From Sphingopyxis macrogoltabida (GTDB lineage: Bacteria; Pseudomonadota; Alphaproteobacteria; Sphingomonadales; Sphingomonadaceae), in NCBI RefSeq assembly GCF_001307295.1, contig NZ_CP012700.1, positions 1-60,000 of the forward strand: a stretch of 60,000 bases of DNA, read 5' to 3'. Below are positions 26,463 to 34,315 of the stretch, piece by piece. Under the pieces are notes generated by a model. The model did no database searches. It was not told the origin of the DNA and saw only the letters and a list, made by a program, of their open reading frames with translations. The position numbers and the translations under genes are program-made. Within the stretch, counting starts at the first letter, position 1; the number at the start of each line of letters is the position of its first letter.

Positions 26463-27115
26463 TGCTGAGCTTCTATGGCCACCCCTTTTCCTCCTACACC
26501 TGGAAGGCGCTGATCGCGCTTTACGAGAAGGGGATCGATTTCGACTATCGCTCGGTCGACCCCGCCTTTCCCGATCATATGCCCGAACTCAGGGCGCATT
26601 GGCCGGTCGGCCAGTTCCCGCTGATCGTCCATGACGGCACGCCCTATTTCGAATCGTCGATCATCATCGAATATCTCGACCATCTGGTCCCCGAACCGCG
26701 GCTGATCCCGGCAGAGTTCGACGCGGCGCTGAAGGTGCGATTGTTCGACCGCGTCTTCGACAATCATGTGATGGGCCGGATGCAGGCGGTGGTCGCCGAT
26801 GCGATCCGCGGCCCCGACAATCATGTGCCGATGATCGTCGACCAGTCGAAGGCGGCGCTCGAAACCGTCTATGGCTGGCTCGACAAGGAACTGGCGGGCG
26901 GCGGCTGGGCGACGCCCTACGGCTTCAGTCTTGCCGATTGCGCGGCGGGACCGTCGCTCTTTTACGCTGACTGGGTGCATCCGATCCCCGAAGCCCTTGA
27001 GAATCTGTGCGCCTATCGCGCCCGCCTGCTCGCGCATCCGTCGATCGCACGCTGCGTCGAGGAGGCGCGGCCGTATCGCGCCTATTTCCCGCTCGGCGCG
27101 CCCGACCGCGATTGA
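26462..27115 (+). CDS. Glutathione S-transferase family protein
   Basis: 217 residues. MLSFYGHPFSSYTWKALIALYEK is a thioredoxin-fold beginning with a serine-rich active-site region (FSSY). It is followed by GQFPLIVHDGTPYFESSIIIEYLD, where ESS contacts glutathione in the family, and a helical C-terminal domain. Distinct from the two tandem GSTs upstream. Last gene of the cluster; its ATG overlaps the preceding stop codon. Confidence 0.9.
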   Translation: MLSFYGHPFSSYTWKALIALYEKGIDFDYRSVDPAFPDHMPELRAHWPVGQFPLIVHDGTPYFESSIIIEYLDHLVPEPRLIPAEFDAALKVRLFDRVFDNHVMGRMQAVVADAIRGPDNHVPMIVDQSKAALETVYGWLDKELAGGGWATPYGFSLADCAAGPSLFYADWVHPIPEALENLCAYRARLLAHPSIARCVEEARPYRAYFPLGAPDRD

Positions 27116-27218
27116 TCGGTCACACTGCCGGGCGGTTCCGGGCCCGCTTTCTTCGTTAGGCATGCCGGCAGAATAGCGGGGCGGCTGGGCAGGTGCGCGC
27201 GGCGCCGATATCCGGCAG

Positions 27219-27247
27219 TTGACCAAACGCCGCACTCGTTGCATAAT
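27219..27247 (+). promoter_or_regulatory. Sigma-70 promoter of the S9 peptidase gene
   Basis: TTGACC (27219-27224), a 17-nt spacer and CATAAT (27242-27247), both near consensus. Transcription would start near 27254, leaving a leader of about 27 nt before the ATG at 27281. It shows the peptidase is a separate unit from the detoxification cluster. Confidence 0.75.
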
Positions 27248-27280
27248 CGTATACGAAATACCAATTGGGGAGATTATGCG

Positions 27281-29593
27281 ATGATGCGCCTGTCGATGGT
27301 CGCGGCGATGATGTTGGCATCTGCGGCGTGCGTCAGCGCGTCGCCGGCTTTTGCCCGGACCGAGGTGGCGGCGGAGCAGGTTCCCGCTGCCGCCTATGCC
27401 CATGGCGACGCGCTCTTGCGCCCGCATATCGGCAAGCTGATTCCCGGGATGAGCGTACAGCCGCACTGGATCGGCGAAACGTCGCGCTTCTGGTTCGAGA
27501 AACAGACCCGCGACGGCCGCGAATATGTGCTGGTCGATGCCGCGGGAGATAGCGTCCAGCCGCTGTTCGACCATGACGCGCTGATCAAGGCCCTGGCCGG
27601 AGCCGCGGGCAAGCCGCTTGCGCGCAAGAATCTCAGGCTCATCGGACTGACGGTCGACGAGAAGGACGGCACACTTCACTTCAGCCACGCCGGAAAACGG
27701 TGGCGATATGATCCTGCCGCGGGCGCGCTGACGGCGGATATAGACCCTGCCGAGCGCGGCATCGAATCGCCCGACGGACAGTGGCGCGCCGTCGTCCGTA
27801 ACGGCAATCTGTTCGTGATTTCGGCGGCGGACGGCAGCGAAAAACAGCTGACCACCGACGGCACCCCCGACGCGCCCTATGCCACGCCGGTGATCGATCC
27901 GAGCATCATGGTCGCGCAGGGAACGCAGAATCCCGCAGTGCCGCCAATCCTGACCTGGTCGCCCGATTCGCGGCGCATCGCGACCTTCCGCCTGAATCTG
28001 GACGGCGCGCGGCGGCTGGCGCTGGTCCAGTCGACGCCGCCGGGCGGTGCGCCGCCGCGGGTGTTCGACTATGTCTATCCGCTGCCCGGCGATGCCGAGG
28101 TGCCGACCGCTACCGGCCTGTTCTTCGATGTCGCGACTGGCGCGCGCACCACGATGACGCTGCCCCCCGATCCGGTGCTTTATTATTACGGCCCTGCCTA
28201 TGAATGGAGCGCCGATGGCCGGGCGGTGTTCGCGCGCCTGGTCGAGCGGGGTTATAAAAAGGTCGAATTCTATCGCGTCGATGCGGCCAGCGGCACCGCG
28301 AAACTCCTCGCCGACGACCGATCGAAAACCTATGTCGATAACTGGAGCCAATATTGGGGCTATGACAAAAAGGGCGACACGCTCTACTGGACGTCCGACA
28401 AGACCGGCTATTTCAACCTGTACGGGATCGATCAGCGCACGGGGGCGCAGCGACAGCTGACCAAGGGCGCCTGGGTCTCCCGCGAGGTCGCGGGCATCGA
28501 CAATGCCGCCGGGCATCTGCTCGTCATCGGCACCGGGCGCGAAGCGGGGCAAGATCCCTATCTGCGCAAACTTTACGCCGTGTCGCGAAATGGCGGCACG
28601 CCGAAGCTCCTGACCCCGGAACCGCTCGATCACGATGTCTCGGTTTCGCCCGACGGCCGTTATTTCGTCGACAATATGTCGCTGATCAACGAGCCGACGC
28701 GATCGGTGCTGCGCCGCGTCAGCGACGGCGCGATCGTCAAGGAACTCGGCCGCGCCGATATCAGCGCCTATCTTGCCGCCGGCTATCATCTGCCCGAACC
28801 ATTCGAGGCGCTCGCTGCCGACGGCAAGACGAAAATCTATGGATCGATCTTCAAGCCCGCGAGCTTCGACCCGGCGAAATCCTACCCGATCATCGAGGAA
28901 ATCTATACCGGCCCGCACATCGTCGCGAACAGCCCCAAGTCGTTCGAGGCCGCGATGACCAAACGTTTCATCAACGCGCACGCGCAGATCGGCGCGATCG
29001 GCGTCATCGTCGACGGGCGCGGTACGGCAGGCCGCTCGCGCGCCTTCCAGCAGCCCGCCTTCCGCAATCTCCACGCCGTCGGTCTCGACGACCATATTGC
29101 GGCGATCCGGGCAATGGCGGCGAAAAATCCGTGGATGGACGTCTCGCGGGTCGGCATCTACGGCTATTCGGCCGGGGGCTATGACGCGGTGCGCGCGCTG
29201 ACCGAGCGGCCCGATTTCTACAAGGTCGGGCTGACCGGCGCCGGGGTTCAGGACAACCGCCTCGACAAGGCGTGGTGGAACGAACAATGGATGGGCAGCG
29301 AGCCCGGGCCGTTCTGGGACGCCAATTCCAACATCACCTGGGCGCCCAAACTGACCGGCAAGCTGATGATCGTGCATGGCGAACTCGACGGCAATGTCCC
29401 GCCGCTCAATTCGCTGCGGCTGGCCGATGCGCTGATCAAGGCGAACAAGGATTTCGAACTGCTGATCATCCCCAATTCGGATCACCCGATCGTCGCCTTC
29501 CCCTATTTCTTCCGGCGGAGCTGGGACTTCTTCTCGCGCGAGCTCCTTGGAAAAGAACCCCCCGCGGACTATCCCATGATGCCGTTCGAGTGA
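27281..29593 (+). CDS. Secreted S9 family peptidase (DPP IV type)
   Basis: 770 residues with a signal peptide (MMRLSMVAAMMLASAACVSASPAFA). A DPP4-like beta-propeller domain (ILTWSPDSRRIATFRLNLDG) precedes a C-terminal alpha/beta-hydrolase. The nucleophile elbow is GYSAGGYDAV, the catalytic Asp is in HGELDGNVPP and the His in PNSDHPIV. It should cleave dipeptides from proline- or alanine-containing peptides in the periplasm. GGGGAG lies 8 nt before the ATG; an upstream 14-codon extension is not a signal peptide. Confidence 0.93.
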   Translation: MMRLSMVAAMMLASAACVSASPAFARTEVAAEQVPAAAYAHGDALLRPHIGKLIPGMSVQPHWIGETSRFWFEKQTRDGREYVLVDAAGDSVQPLFDHDALIKALAGAAGKPLARKNLRLIGLTVDEKDGTLHFSHAGKRWRYDPAAGALTADIDPAERGIESPDGQWRAVVRNGNLFVISAADGSEKQLTTDGTPDAPYATPVIDPSIMVAQGTQNPAVPPILTWSPDSRRIATFRLNLDGARRLALVQSTPPGGAPPRVFDYVYPLPGDAEVPTATGLFFDVATGARTTMTLPPDPVLYYYGPAYEWSADGRAVFARLVERGYKKVEFYRVDAASGTAKLLADDRSKTYVDNWSQYWGYDKKGDTLYWTSDKTGYFNLYGIDQRTGAQRQLTKGAWVSREVAGIDNAAGHLLVIGTGREAGQDPYLRKLYAVSRNGGTPKLLTPEPLDHDVSVSPDGRYFVDNMSLINEPTRSVLRRVSDGAIVKELGRADISAYLAAGYHLPEPFEALAADGKTKIYGSIFKPASFDPAKSYPIIEEIYTGPHIVANSPKSFEAAMTKRFINAHAQIGAIGVIVDGRGTAGRSRAFQQPAFRNLHAVGLDDHIAAIRAMAAKNPWMDVSRVGIYGYSAGGYDAVRALTERPDFYKVGLTGAGVQDNRLDKAWWNEQWMGSEPGPFWDANSNITWAPKLTGKLMIVHGELDGNVPPLNSLRLADALIKANKDFELLIIPNSDHPIVAFPYFFRRSWDFFSRELLGKEPPADYPMMPFE

Positions 29594-29693
29594 CGGCCGC
29601 GGTGCCAATAAGGGGCGTCCCATAATGCGGTTAACGCGCCGCTGACATTGCCGCTTTGCCATTTGGTAGCGCCGCGCGCGCGAAGGCGGCAGC

Positions 29694-30467
29694 ATGGTTT
29701 CGCCGAGCGCCATTGTCCGCACGCTGATCGCCGCGCTGTTCGCGGCGGTGATCGCGTTCGCACCGGTGCATGCAGAGCAGGCGTTCACCGTCACCACGAC
29801 GACGGTGACGTGGAGCTATGATGACGCCGATGACGGCAACGCCATCGATGAGGACGAAGCGCTGCTGGGCGACGAGGCGCTGGCGAGCGACGCCGATCTC
29901 GGTGCAACCCGCCGCTACGCACCCAGCGCCGCGCTGGCGACGCTCGGCCACGCCAAGGCGCATTTCGGTCCCTTTGCGGTGATCGACGGTTCGACCGTTC
30001 GCATGGCTGGCGATGTCGACGGCGCGACGCCGCGCCAGTTCGCCGCGATGCTCGCCGCCTTCCCGACGATCCGGCGGCTGGAGATGGTCGACTGCCCCGG
30101 CAGCCTCGACGAGGAATCCAATCTGATTCTCGCGCGTGCGATCCGCCGCGCCGGAATCGAAACCGTCGTCCCCGCGGGCGGATCGGTGCGGTCGGGCGCG
30201 GTCGAACTGTGGCTCGCCGGCGCCAAACGCAGCGCCGCCCCCGACGCCGAATTCGGCGTCCATAGCTGGGCCGACGAATATGGCCGCGAGGCAAGGGATT
30301 ATCCGGCAAACGATCCGGTCCATGCCGAATATCTGGGGCTCTACCGCGAAATGGGCATGGCCCCCGAGAAAGCGCGCCAATTCTATGCGCTGACCAACAG
30401 CACCCCGTTCGACGACGTCCGCTATCTGACGCGCGACGATATGGCGCGCTTCGTGACGCTCGACTGA
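29694..30467 (+). CDS. COG3904-type periplasmic protein with ClpP-like fold
   Basis: 257 residues with a signal peptide ending APVHA. The conserved features are GSTVRMAGDVDGATPRQF, MVDCPGSLDEESNL, SGAVELWLAGAKR and FGVHSWADEYG. These are the marks of the predicted periplasmic COG3904 group, which has a ClpP/crotonase-like fold; activity is unproven. It begins about 100 bp after the S9 peptidase and may share its transcript. Confidence 0.75.
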   Translation: MVSPSAIVRTLIAALFAAVIAFAPVHAEQAFTVTTTTVTWSYDDADDGNAIDEDEALLGDEALASDADLGATRRYAPSAALATLGHAKAHFGPFAVIDGSTVRMAGDVDGATPRQFAAMLAAFPTIRRLEMVDCPGSLDEESNLILARAIRRAGIETVVPAGGSVRSGAVELWLAGAKRSAAPDAEFGVHSWADEYGREARDYPANDPVHAEYLGLYREMGMAPEKARQFYALTNSTPFDDVRYLTRDDMARFVTLD

Positions 30468-30540
30468 ATAGCGTCGCTACGCCCCTTCATCTCTCCAGCC
30501 GTCATTTCGAACGCTTGGGCTAGCGTGACGCCGGTGCAAC

Positions 30541-30565
30541 GGAACAATCGTTGCGAACAGCCGTT
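30541..30565 (+). promoter_or_regulatory. EcfG-type (general stress response) promoter
   Basis: GGAAC (30541-30545), a 16-nt spacer and CGTT (30562-30565) match the alphaproteobacterial sigma-EcfG consensus GGAAC-N16/17-CGTT. It lies about 58 bp upstream of the entericidin-like ATG. It implies induction in the PhyR-NepR-EcfG stress response. Confidence 0.8.
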
Positions 30566-30622
30566 GCCAAAATATTCGACCTCAAATGGAGGGTTGTTCG
30601 CCCTCGCCGTCGGAGAGAGACG

Positions 30623-30757
30623 ATGAAAAAGCTTCTGACAATTTTCGCAATTAGCGGCTCGATGTTGCTTCTGTCTGCTTGCAACACGATCGAAGGCGCC
30701 GGAAAAGACGTTGAATCGGCCGGAGAATGTGCGGACGGAGTGAAGGGCAACTGCTAG
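30623..30757 (+). CDS. Entericidin A/B family lipoprotein
   Basis: A 44-residue lipoprotein, MKKLLTIFAISGSMLLLSAC then NTIEGAGKDVESAGECADGV. The lipobox LLSAC and the GAGKDVESAG core are typical of entericidin-like proteins, which are small envelope lipoproteins. Ribosome binding site GGAGAGAGACG directly before the ATG. An upstream in-frame ATG at 30551 lies inside the EcfG promoter and is excluded. Confidence 0.92.
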   Translation: MKKLLTIFAISGSMLLLSACNTIEGAGKDVESAGECADGVKGNC

Positions 30758-30829
30758 AGTCACGACCCTTTGATTTCGGCGTCCCCCTGCGGCGCAGCCG
30801 CGGGACGGATCGTCCGGAACCAGCCGGTA

Positions 30830-30947
30830 GCGGACATAAATTTAGAACCGTCGCCCCCGCGAAGGCGGGGGCCGCCATCGGCCTTGCTCAATGCTGCCAG
30901 CGGCGCCTTCGGGCGACGAATATGGAATGGCAGCTCTCCACCCAAAG
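30830..30947 (-). repeat. Intergenic repeat, copy 2 (inverted relative of 16036-16156)
   Basis: Reading the minus strand gives TTCCATATTCGTCGCCC, GATGGCGGCCCCCGCC, GCGGGGGCGAC and TTATGTCCGC in the same order and spacing as the copy near 16.1 kb. It fills the gap between the entericidin-like and bactofilin genes. Confidence 0.85.
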
Positions 30948-30970
30948 TTGCCGTTCAGGCAGCCATGCCA

Positions 30971-31444
30971 TCAGATCCCCACCGACGACTTGTTCTCGAC
31001 CACTTCCAGCGGCGGCGGCGCTTTCGCGGCGCCTGCGCCATGGCGGCGGTGGCTGAGCTTGCCGTCGACCTTGCCGCCATTTTCAATCGTGATGTTTTCG
31101 TAGATCACGTCGCCGGTGATCCGTGCGGTCGCATGAACGATCAGCGTCTTCGCCTCGATCGATCCGTCGAGCAGCCCCGCGATCTTGGCAGTCTCGGCGA
31201 CCACCGCGCCCTTGATCTCGCTCGCCTCGCCCTGGACGAGGTTGGCGCATTTCAGGTCGCCGTCGATCTTGCCATCGACGTGCAGGTCGACGCTGGCGGC
31301 AACGTTGCCGGTGACGACGACGTCCGACCCGAGGATCGAAAAGGTCGTATGACGGGCGCCGGTCGCCATCTTAGCGGGCACCGCCGGTGCCGGCTGCGAG
31401 GGCGCCGACTCGCTGTCGTGCGTCGGCTTTGACTTCGAGAACAT
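30971..31444 (-). CDS. Bactofilin
   Basis: A polymer-forming cytoskeletal protein. 157 residues with a disordered N-terminus, a central right-handed beta-helix (TFSILGSDVVVTGNVAASVDLHVDGKIDGDL.., repeated G-rich turns) and a disordered tail. GGAGG sits 9 nt before the ATG at 31444, so the 74-bp overlap with the upstream peptidase gene is probably real; the later ATG at 31369 has no such site. Bactofilins scaffold cell-wall enzymes at chosen places. Confidence 0.9.
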   Translation of the reverse strand: MFSKSKPTHDSESAPSQPAPAVPAKMATGARHTTFSILGSDVVVTGNVAASVDLHVDGKIDGDLKCANLVQGEASEIKGAVVAETAKIAGLLDGSIEAKTLIVHATARITGDVIYENITIENGGKVDGKLSHRRHGAGAAKAPPPLEVVENKSSVGI

Positions 31445-32573
31445 CGGCTTTGGCCTCCAGGAAGCGGCGCGGATTGACCGCGGCGCCGTTCAGACGGACT
31501 TCGAAATGCAGGTGACTGCCGGTCGAGCGGCCGGTCGAACCCATTTTAGCGATCTGCTGGCCCGCGGCAACCGCGCTGCCGACCCGCGTCGTGAAACCCG
31601 AAAGATGGGCGTAGCGGGTCAGGATGCCCTGACCATGATCGACTTCGACGACATTGCCGTAACCCGACTTCTGGCCGACGAAAACGACCTTGCCGGGCGC
31701 GGCGGCGAGGATCGGGCTGCCGAGCGGGCCCGGGAAATCGAGCCCCGAATGCATCGCGCCGGCGCCCGTAAACGGATCGCTGCGATAGCCGTAGCTCGAC
31801 GAGAGCATCAGCACATTGGCGGGCTTGCCCGAGGGCACGGCGACGAGCGTGCGTTCGAGCACTTCCATGCGGAACAGCGCGCCTTCGAGCGCCGCGAAGC
31901 CCTTGCCGAGTTCACCCGCACGGCCGAGCCGATTTCGATAGGGAATGAAAGGACCACCGCGGCCGGCCGCAGCGCTGCGCACAAGTGAAGCGGGGTCGAG
32001 GCCGAGCTTGGCAACCGCGCTTTCGGCCTTGGCGGCGCGCGCGGTGACAGCAGCGAGCAGGCGGGCCGAAAAGGCTTCCTGCCGCGCTTCGATCCGCGCC
32101 AGCGCCTGCGCTTCGGGCGGCAGGTTGGGGTCGATGGCGCTGGTCTTAAGCGGCGCGGGTTTCGCATCGGCACCGGTTGCCGCGGCTTCGCCCGGGATCG
32201 CGGGCTCGTCGCCGAAATAGCTCTTCTGCCATTCGTCGAGCTGGTTCTGCCGCTCTTCGAGGTCGGCGGCCGTCTCGGCGACGCGATCGCGATATTTGGC
32301 GATGCGCGCCTCGGCCGCAGCGGCTGCGGCCTGCTTCTGCGCAACTTCGGCGCGTTCGCCCGAGCTGAGCAACTGGTTGACGAGGACGGCGAGTGTAGCA
32401 CCGGCCCAGGCGAGCAGGACGAGCCCGGCGATTAGCGCGACGCGCTTTTGCCAGACCGCGCTGACGCGCAGGAACCGCACATGACCGTGCGTGCGAATGA
32501 AGATTTCATGGTCCTGAAACAGCGCGGAAACGCGCTCGCGCCACTGGCGCAGACCCGTCGATAACGAAGACAA
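31371..32573 (-). CDS. M23 family metallopeptidase
   Basis: 400 residues: a cytoplasmic N-terminus, a transmembrane segment (RVALIAGLVLLAWAGATLAVLV), a coiled-coil periplasmic region (residues about 75-130), and a LytM/M23 domain with HSGLDFPGPLG and HLHFEVRLNG, which supply zinc ligands. It is expected to be a DD-endopeptidase that cuts peptidoglycan cross-bridges. Its 3' end overlaps the bactofilin gene by 74 bp, a pairing known for wall-shaping modules. Confidence 0.92.
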   Translation of the reverse strand: MSSLSTGLRQWRERVSALFQDHEIFIRTHGHVRFLRVSAVWQKRVALIAGLVLLAWAGATLAVLVNQLLSSGERAEVAQKQAAAAAAEARIAKYRDRVAETAADLEERQNQLDEWQKSYFGDEPAIPGEAAATGADAKPAPLKTSAIDPNLPPEAQALARIEARQEAFSARLLAAVTARAAKAESAVAKLGLDPASLVRSAAAGRGGPFIPYRNRLGRAGELGKGFAALEGALFRMEVLERTLVAVPSGKPANVLMLSSSYGYRSDPFTGAGAMHSGLDFPGPLGSPILAAAPGKVVFVGQKSGYGNVVEVDHGQGILTRYAHLSGFTTRVGSAVAAGQQIAKMGSTGRSTGSHLHFEVRLNGAAVNPRRFLEAKADVLEVKADARQRVGALAAGTGGAR

Positions 32574-32805
32574 GTGGCGACCCCATCTTGGTGTTCTTGT
32601 GGAGCCCTCCGCCCCGACTTGATGGCGCCCTTAACAGCGCAGAAGCAGCCGCGCGAATCTTTGCGGCGCGACTCGCGCCGAGTCGAACATGACTCGCGGT
32701 GAACGGTGCCAGATGCGGCAAATACCGCCATTTTGGCAGAAAATCGCTTGCGAATCGCGCGGTAATATTGACGGCTTGCTTACCATTTTTGGTTAGGGGT
32801 ACGGC

Positions 32806-34212
32806 GTGAACCAGATGTCCAGCCTTACCCCTTCAGGTGGCGGCAATCCCGCCTCCGTTCTGCCCGCCGTCAGTCCTGTGCGGCCGCGCTCGGCGGTCAG
32901 CGCCGGGGTCGGGATCGTCGGCCTGCTCGGGCTGTTTTCCTATTTGATCCTCGCGCGTTACGCGCCCGAGATCGCGGGTTTCCTTGGCGTCGACTGGGGC
33001 GAGCGCGGGCCGATGGACGGTCCCAATTCGGCGATCGCGAGCGTGCTCGCCTGCGGTCTGCCGATGGTGTTGTGGTCGGTTTTCGTCGACAAGGTACACC
33101 GCAATCCATCGACCGGAATCGACTGGTCGCTGCGTCGGCCGTGGCGTGAAACCATCGACATCAGTCTTACCAAGCTGGCGGGCCTGTGGGCGACCTGGGC
33201 GCTGATCGCGCTCACCTACGCAACGATGCGCTATTATTGGGAGGGCAATTACGCCTTTTCGATGGATCTGCTCGAACGCGTCGCGCCGTGGCTGCTCGCC
33301 GTATCGGTCGTCTATATGCTGTGGCTCGACCGCCGGATGGTCGAACCGCGTGATGGCTGCTGGCAATTCGGCCGCTGGCTGATCGCGCCAGGACAACCGG
33401 TCGATAGCCGCGCAATCTGGCATCATCTGCGCGCGTGGACGGTGAAGGGCTTTTTCACCGCCTTCATGCTGTCGATCGTGCCGGGCAATTTCTCGTCGCT
33501 CGTCGCGGTGCCGATGAGCGAGGTGCTGGCGAATCCGCTCACTGTCGGGCTGTGGACGATCAACCTCCTCTACCTCGTCGACGTCCATATCGCGACGGTC
33601 GGCTATATCCTGACGATGAAGCCGCTTGATTCGCACATCCGGACGGCGAACCCCTATGGCATGGCGTGGGTCGCGGCGCTGATCTGCTATCCGCCCTTCA
33701 TCCTGATGAACGGCGGTCCGCTCGACTATCAGGTCGGCGGTTCGGACTGGGGTTACTGGCTGCAGGGCCATGACACGCTGATAGCGATCTGGGGCGTCGT
33801 GCTCGTCGGTCTCATCTCGATCTACGCCTGGGCGACGATGGCGTTCGGCATCCGCTTTTCCAACCTGACGCATCGTGGGGTCATTACGCACGGGCCGTAC
33901 AGCTTCACGCGGCACCCCGCCTATATTTCGAAGAATCTGAGCTGGTGGGTCGGGTCGATGCCTTTCCTCGTCACCACCGGCGGCTGGGTCGAGGCGGCGC
34001 GCAACGTCATCCTGCTCGGGCTGGTCAGCGGCGTCTATTACTGGCGTGCGAAGACCGAGGAAAAGCACCTCCTCGCCGATCCGGCCTATCAGGCCTATTG
34101 GAGCTGGGCGCAGAGCCATGCTTTCGTCCCGCGCCTGTTCGCGAAGCTCGCTGGCCGGACGCAGCCGCTGATCCGGCTGGAACCCGACCCGCGCGTCGGC
34201 CCGGTCGCCTGA
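32806..34212 (+). CDS. ICMT/PEMT-like membrane methyltransferase
   Basis: 468 residues, polytopic with about ten hydrophobic segments. The C-terminal half carries the isoprenylcysteine-carboxyl/phospholipid methyltransferase signature (GVITHGPYSFTRHPAYISKNLSWW and a later RAKTEEKHLLADPAYQAYW). Substrate unknown: lipids or thiols are possible. The start is GTG at 32806, or ATG three codons on. A strong terminator follows. Confidence 0.8.
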   Translation: MNQMSSLTPSGGGNPASVLPAVSPVRPRSAVSAGVGIVGLLGLFSYLILARYAPEIAGFLGVDWGERGPMDGPNSAIASVLACGLPMVLWSVFVDKVHRNPSTGIDWSLRRPWRETIDISLTKLAGLWATWALIALTYATMRYYWEGNYAFSMDLLERVAPWLLAVSVVYMLWLDRRMVEPRDGCWQFGRWLIAPGQPVDSRAIWHHLRAWTVKGFFTAFMLSIVPGNFSSLVAVPMSEVLANPLTVGLWTINLLYLVDVHIATVGYILTMKPLDSHIRTANPYGMAWVAALICYPPFILMNGGPLDYQVGGSDWGYWLQGHDTLIAIWGVVLVGLISIYAWATMAFGIRFSNLTHRGVITHGPYSFTRHPAYISKNLSWWVGSMPFLVTTGGWVEAARNVILLGLVSGVYYWRAKTEEKHLLADPAYQAYWSWAQSHAFVPRLFAKLAGRTQPLIRLEPDPRVGPVA

Positions 34213-34221
34213 CCCGACCCG

Positions 34222-34261
34222 AAAAAAGGGGCGCGCTGCGATGGCAGCGCGCCCCTTTTTT
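34222..34261. terminator. Bidirectional terminator
   Basis: A perfect 18-bp stem with a 4-nt GATG loop, with A6 and T6 at the two ends. It ends the methyltransferase transcript and that of the convergent TonB-dependent receptor. Confidence 0.95.
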
Positions 34262-34315
34262 TAAATCGCTTCGATCGGCCGGACTGTCCGGCCCGATCGT
34301 CGCGGCATTTTTGCA

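Noticed and set aside
26315..29797. A 1160-residue minus-strand frame
   Set aside because: Antisense of the third cluster GST and the S9 peptidase, which have full family motifs, promoters and ribosome sites.
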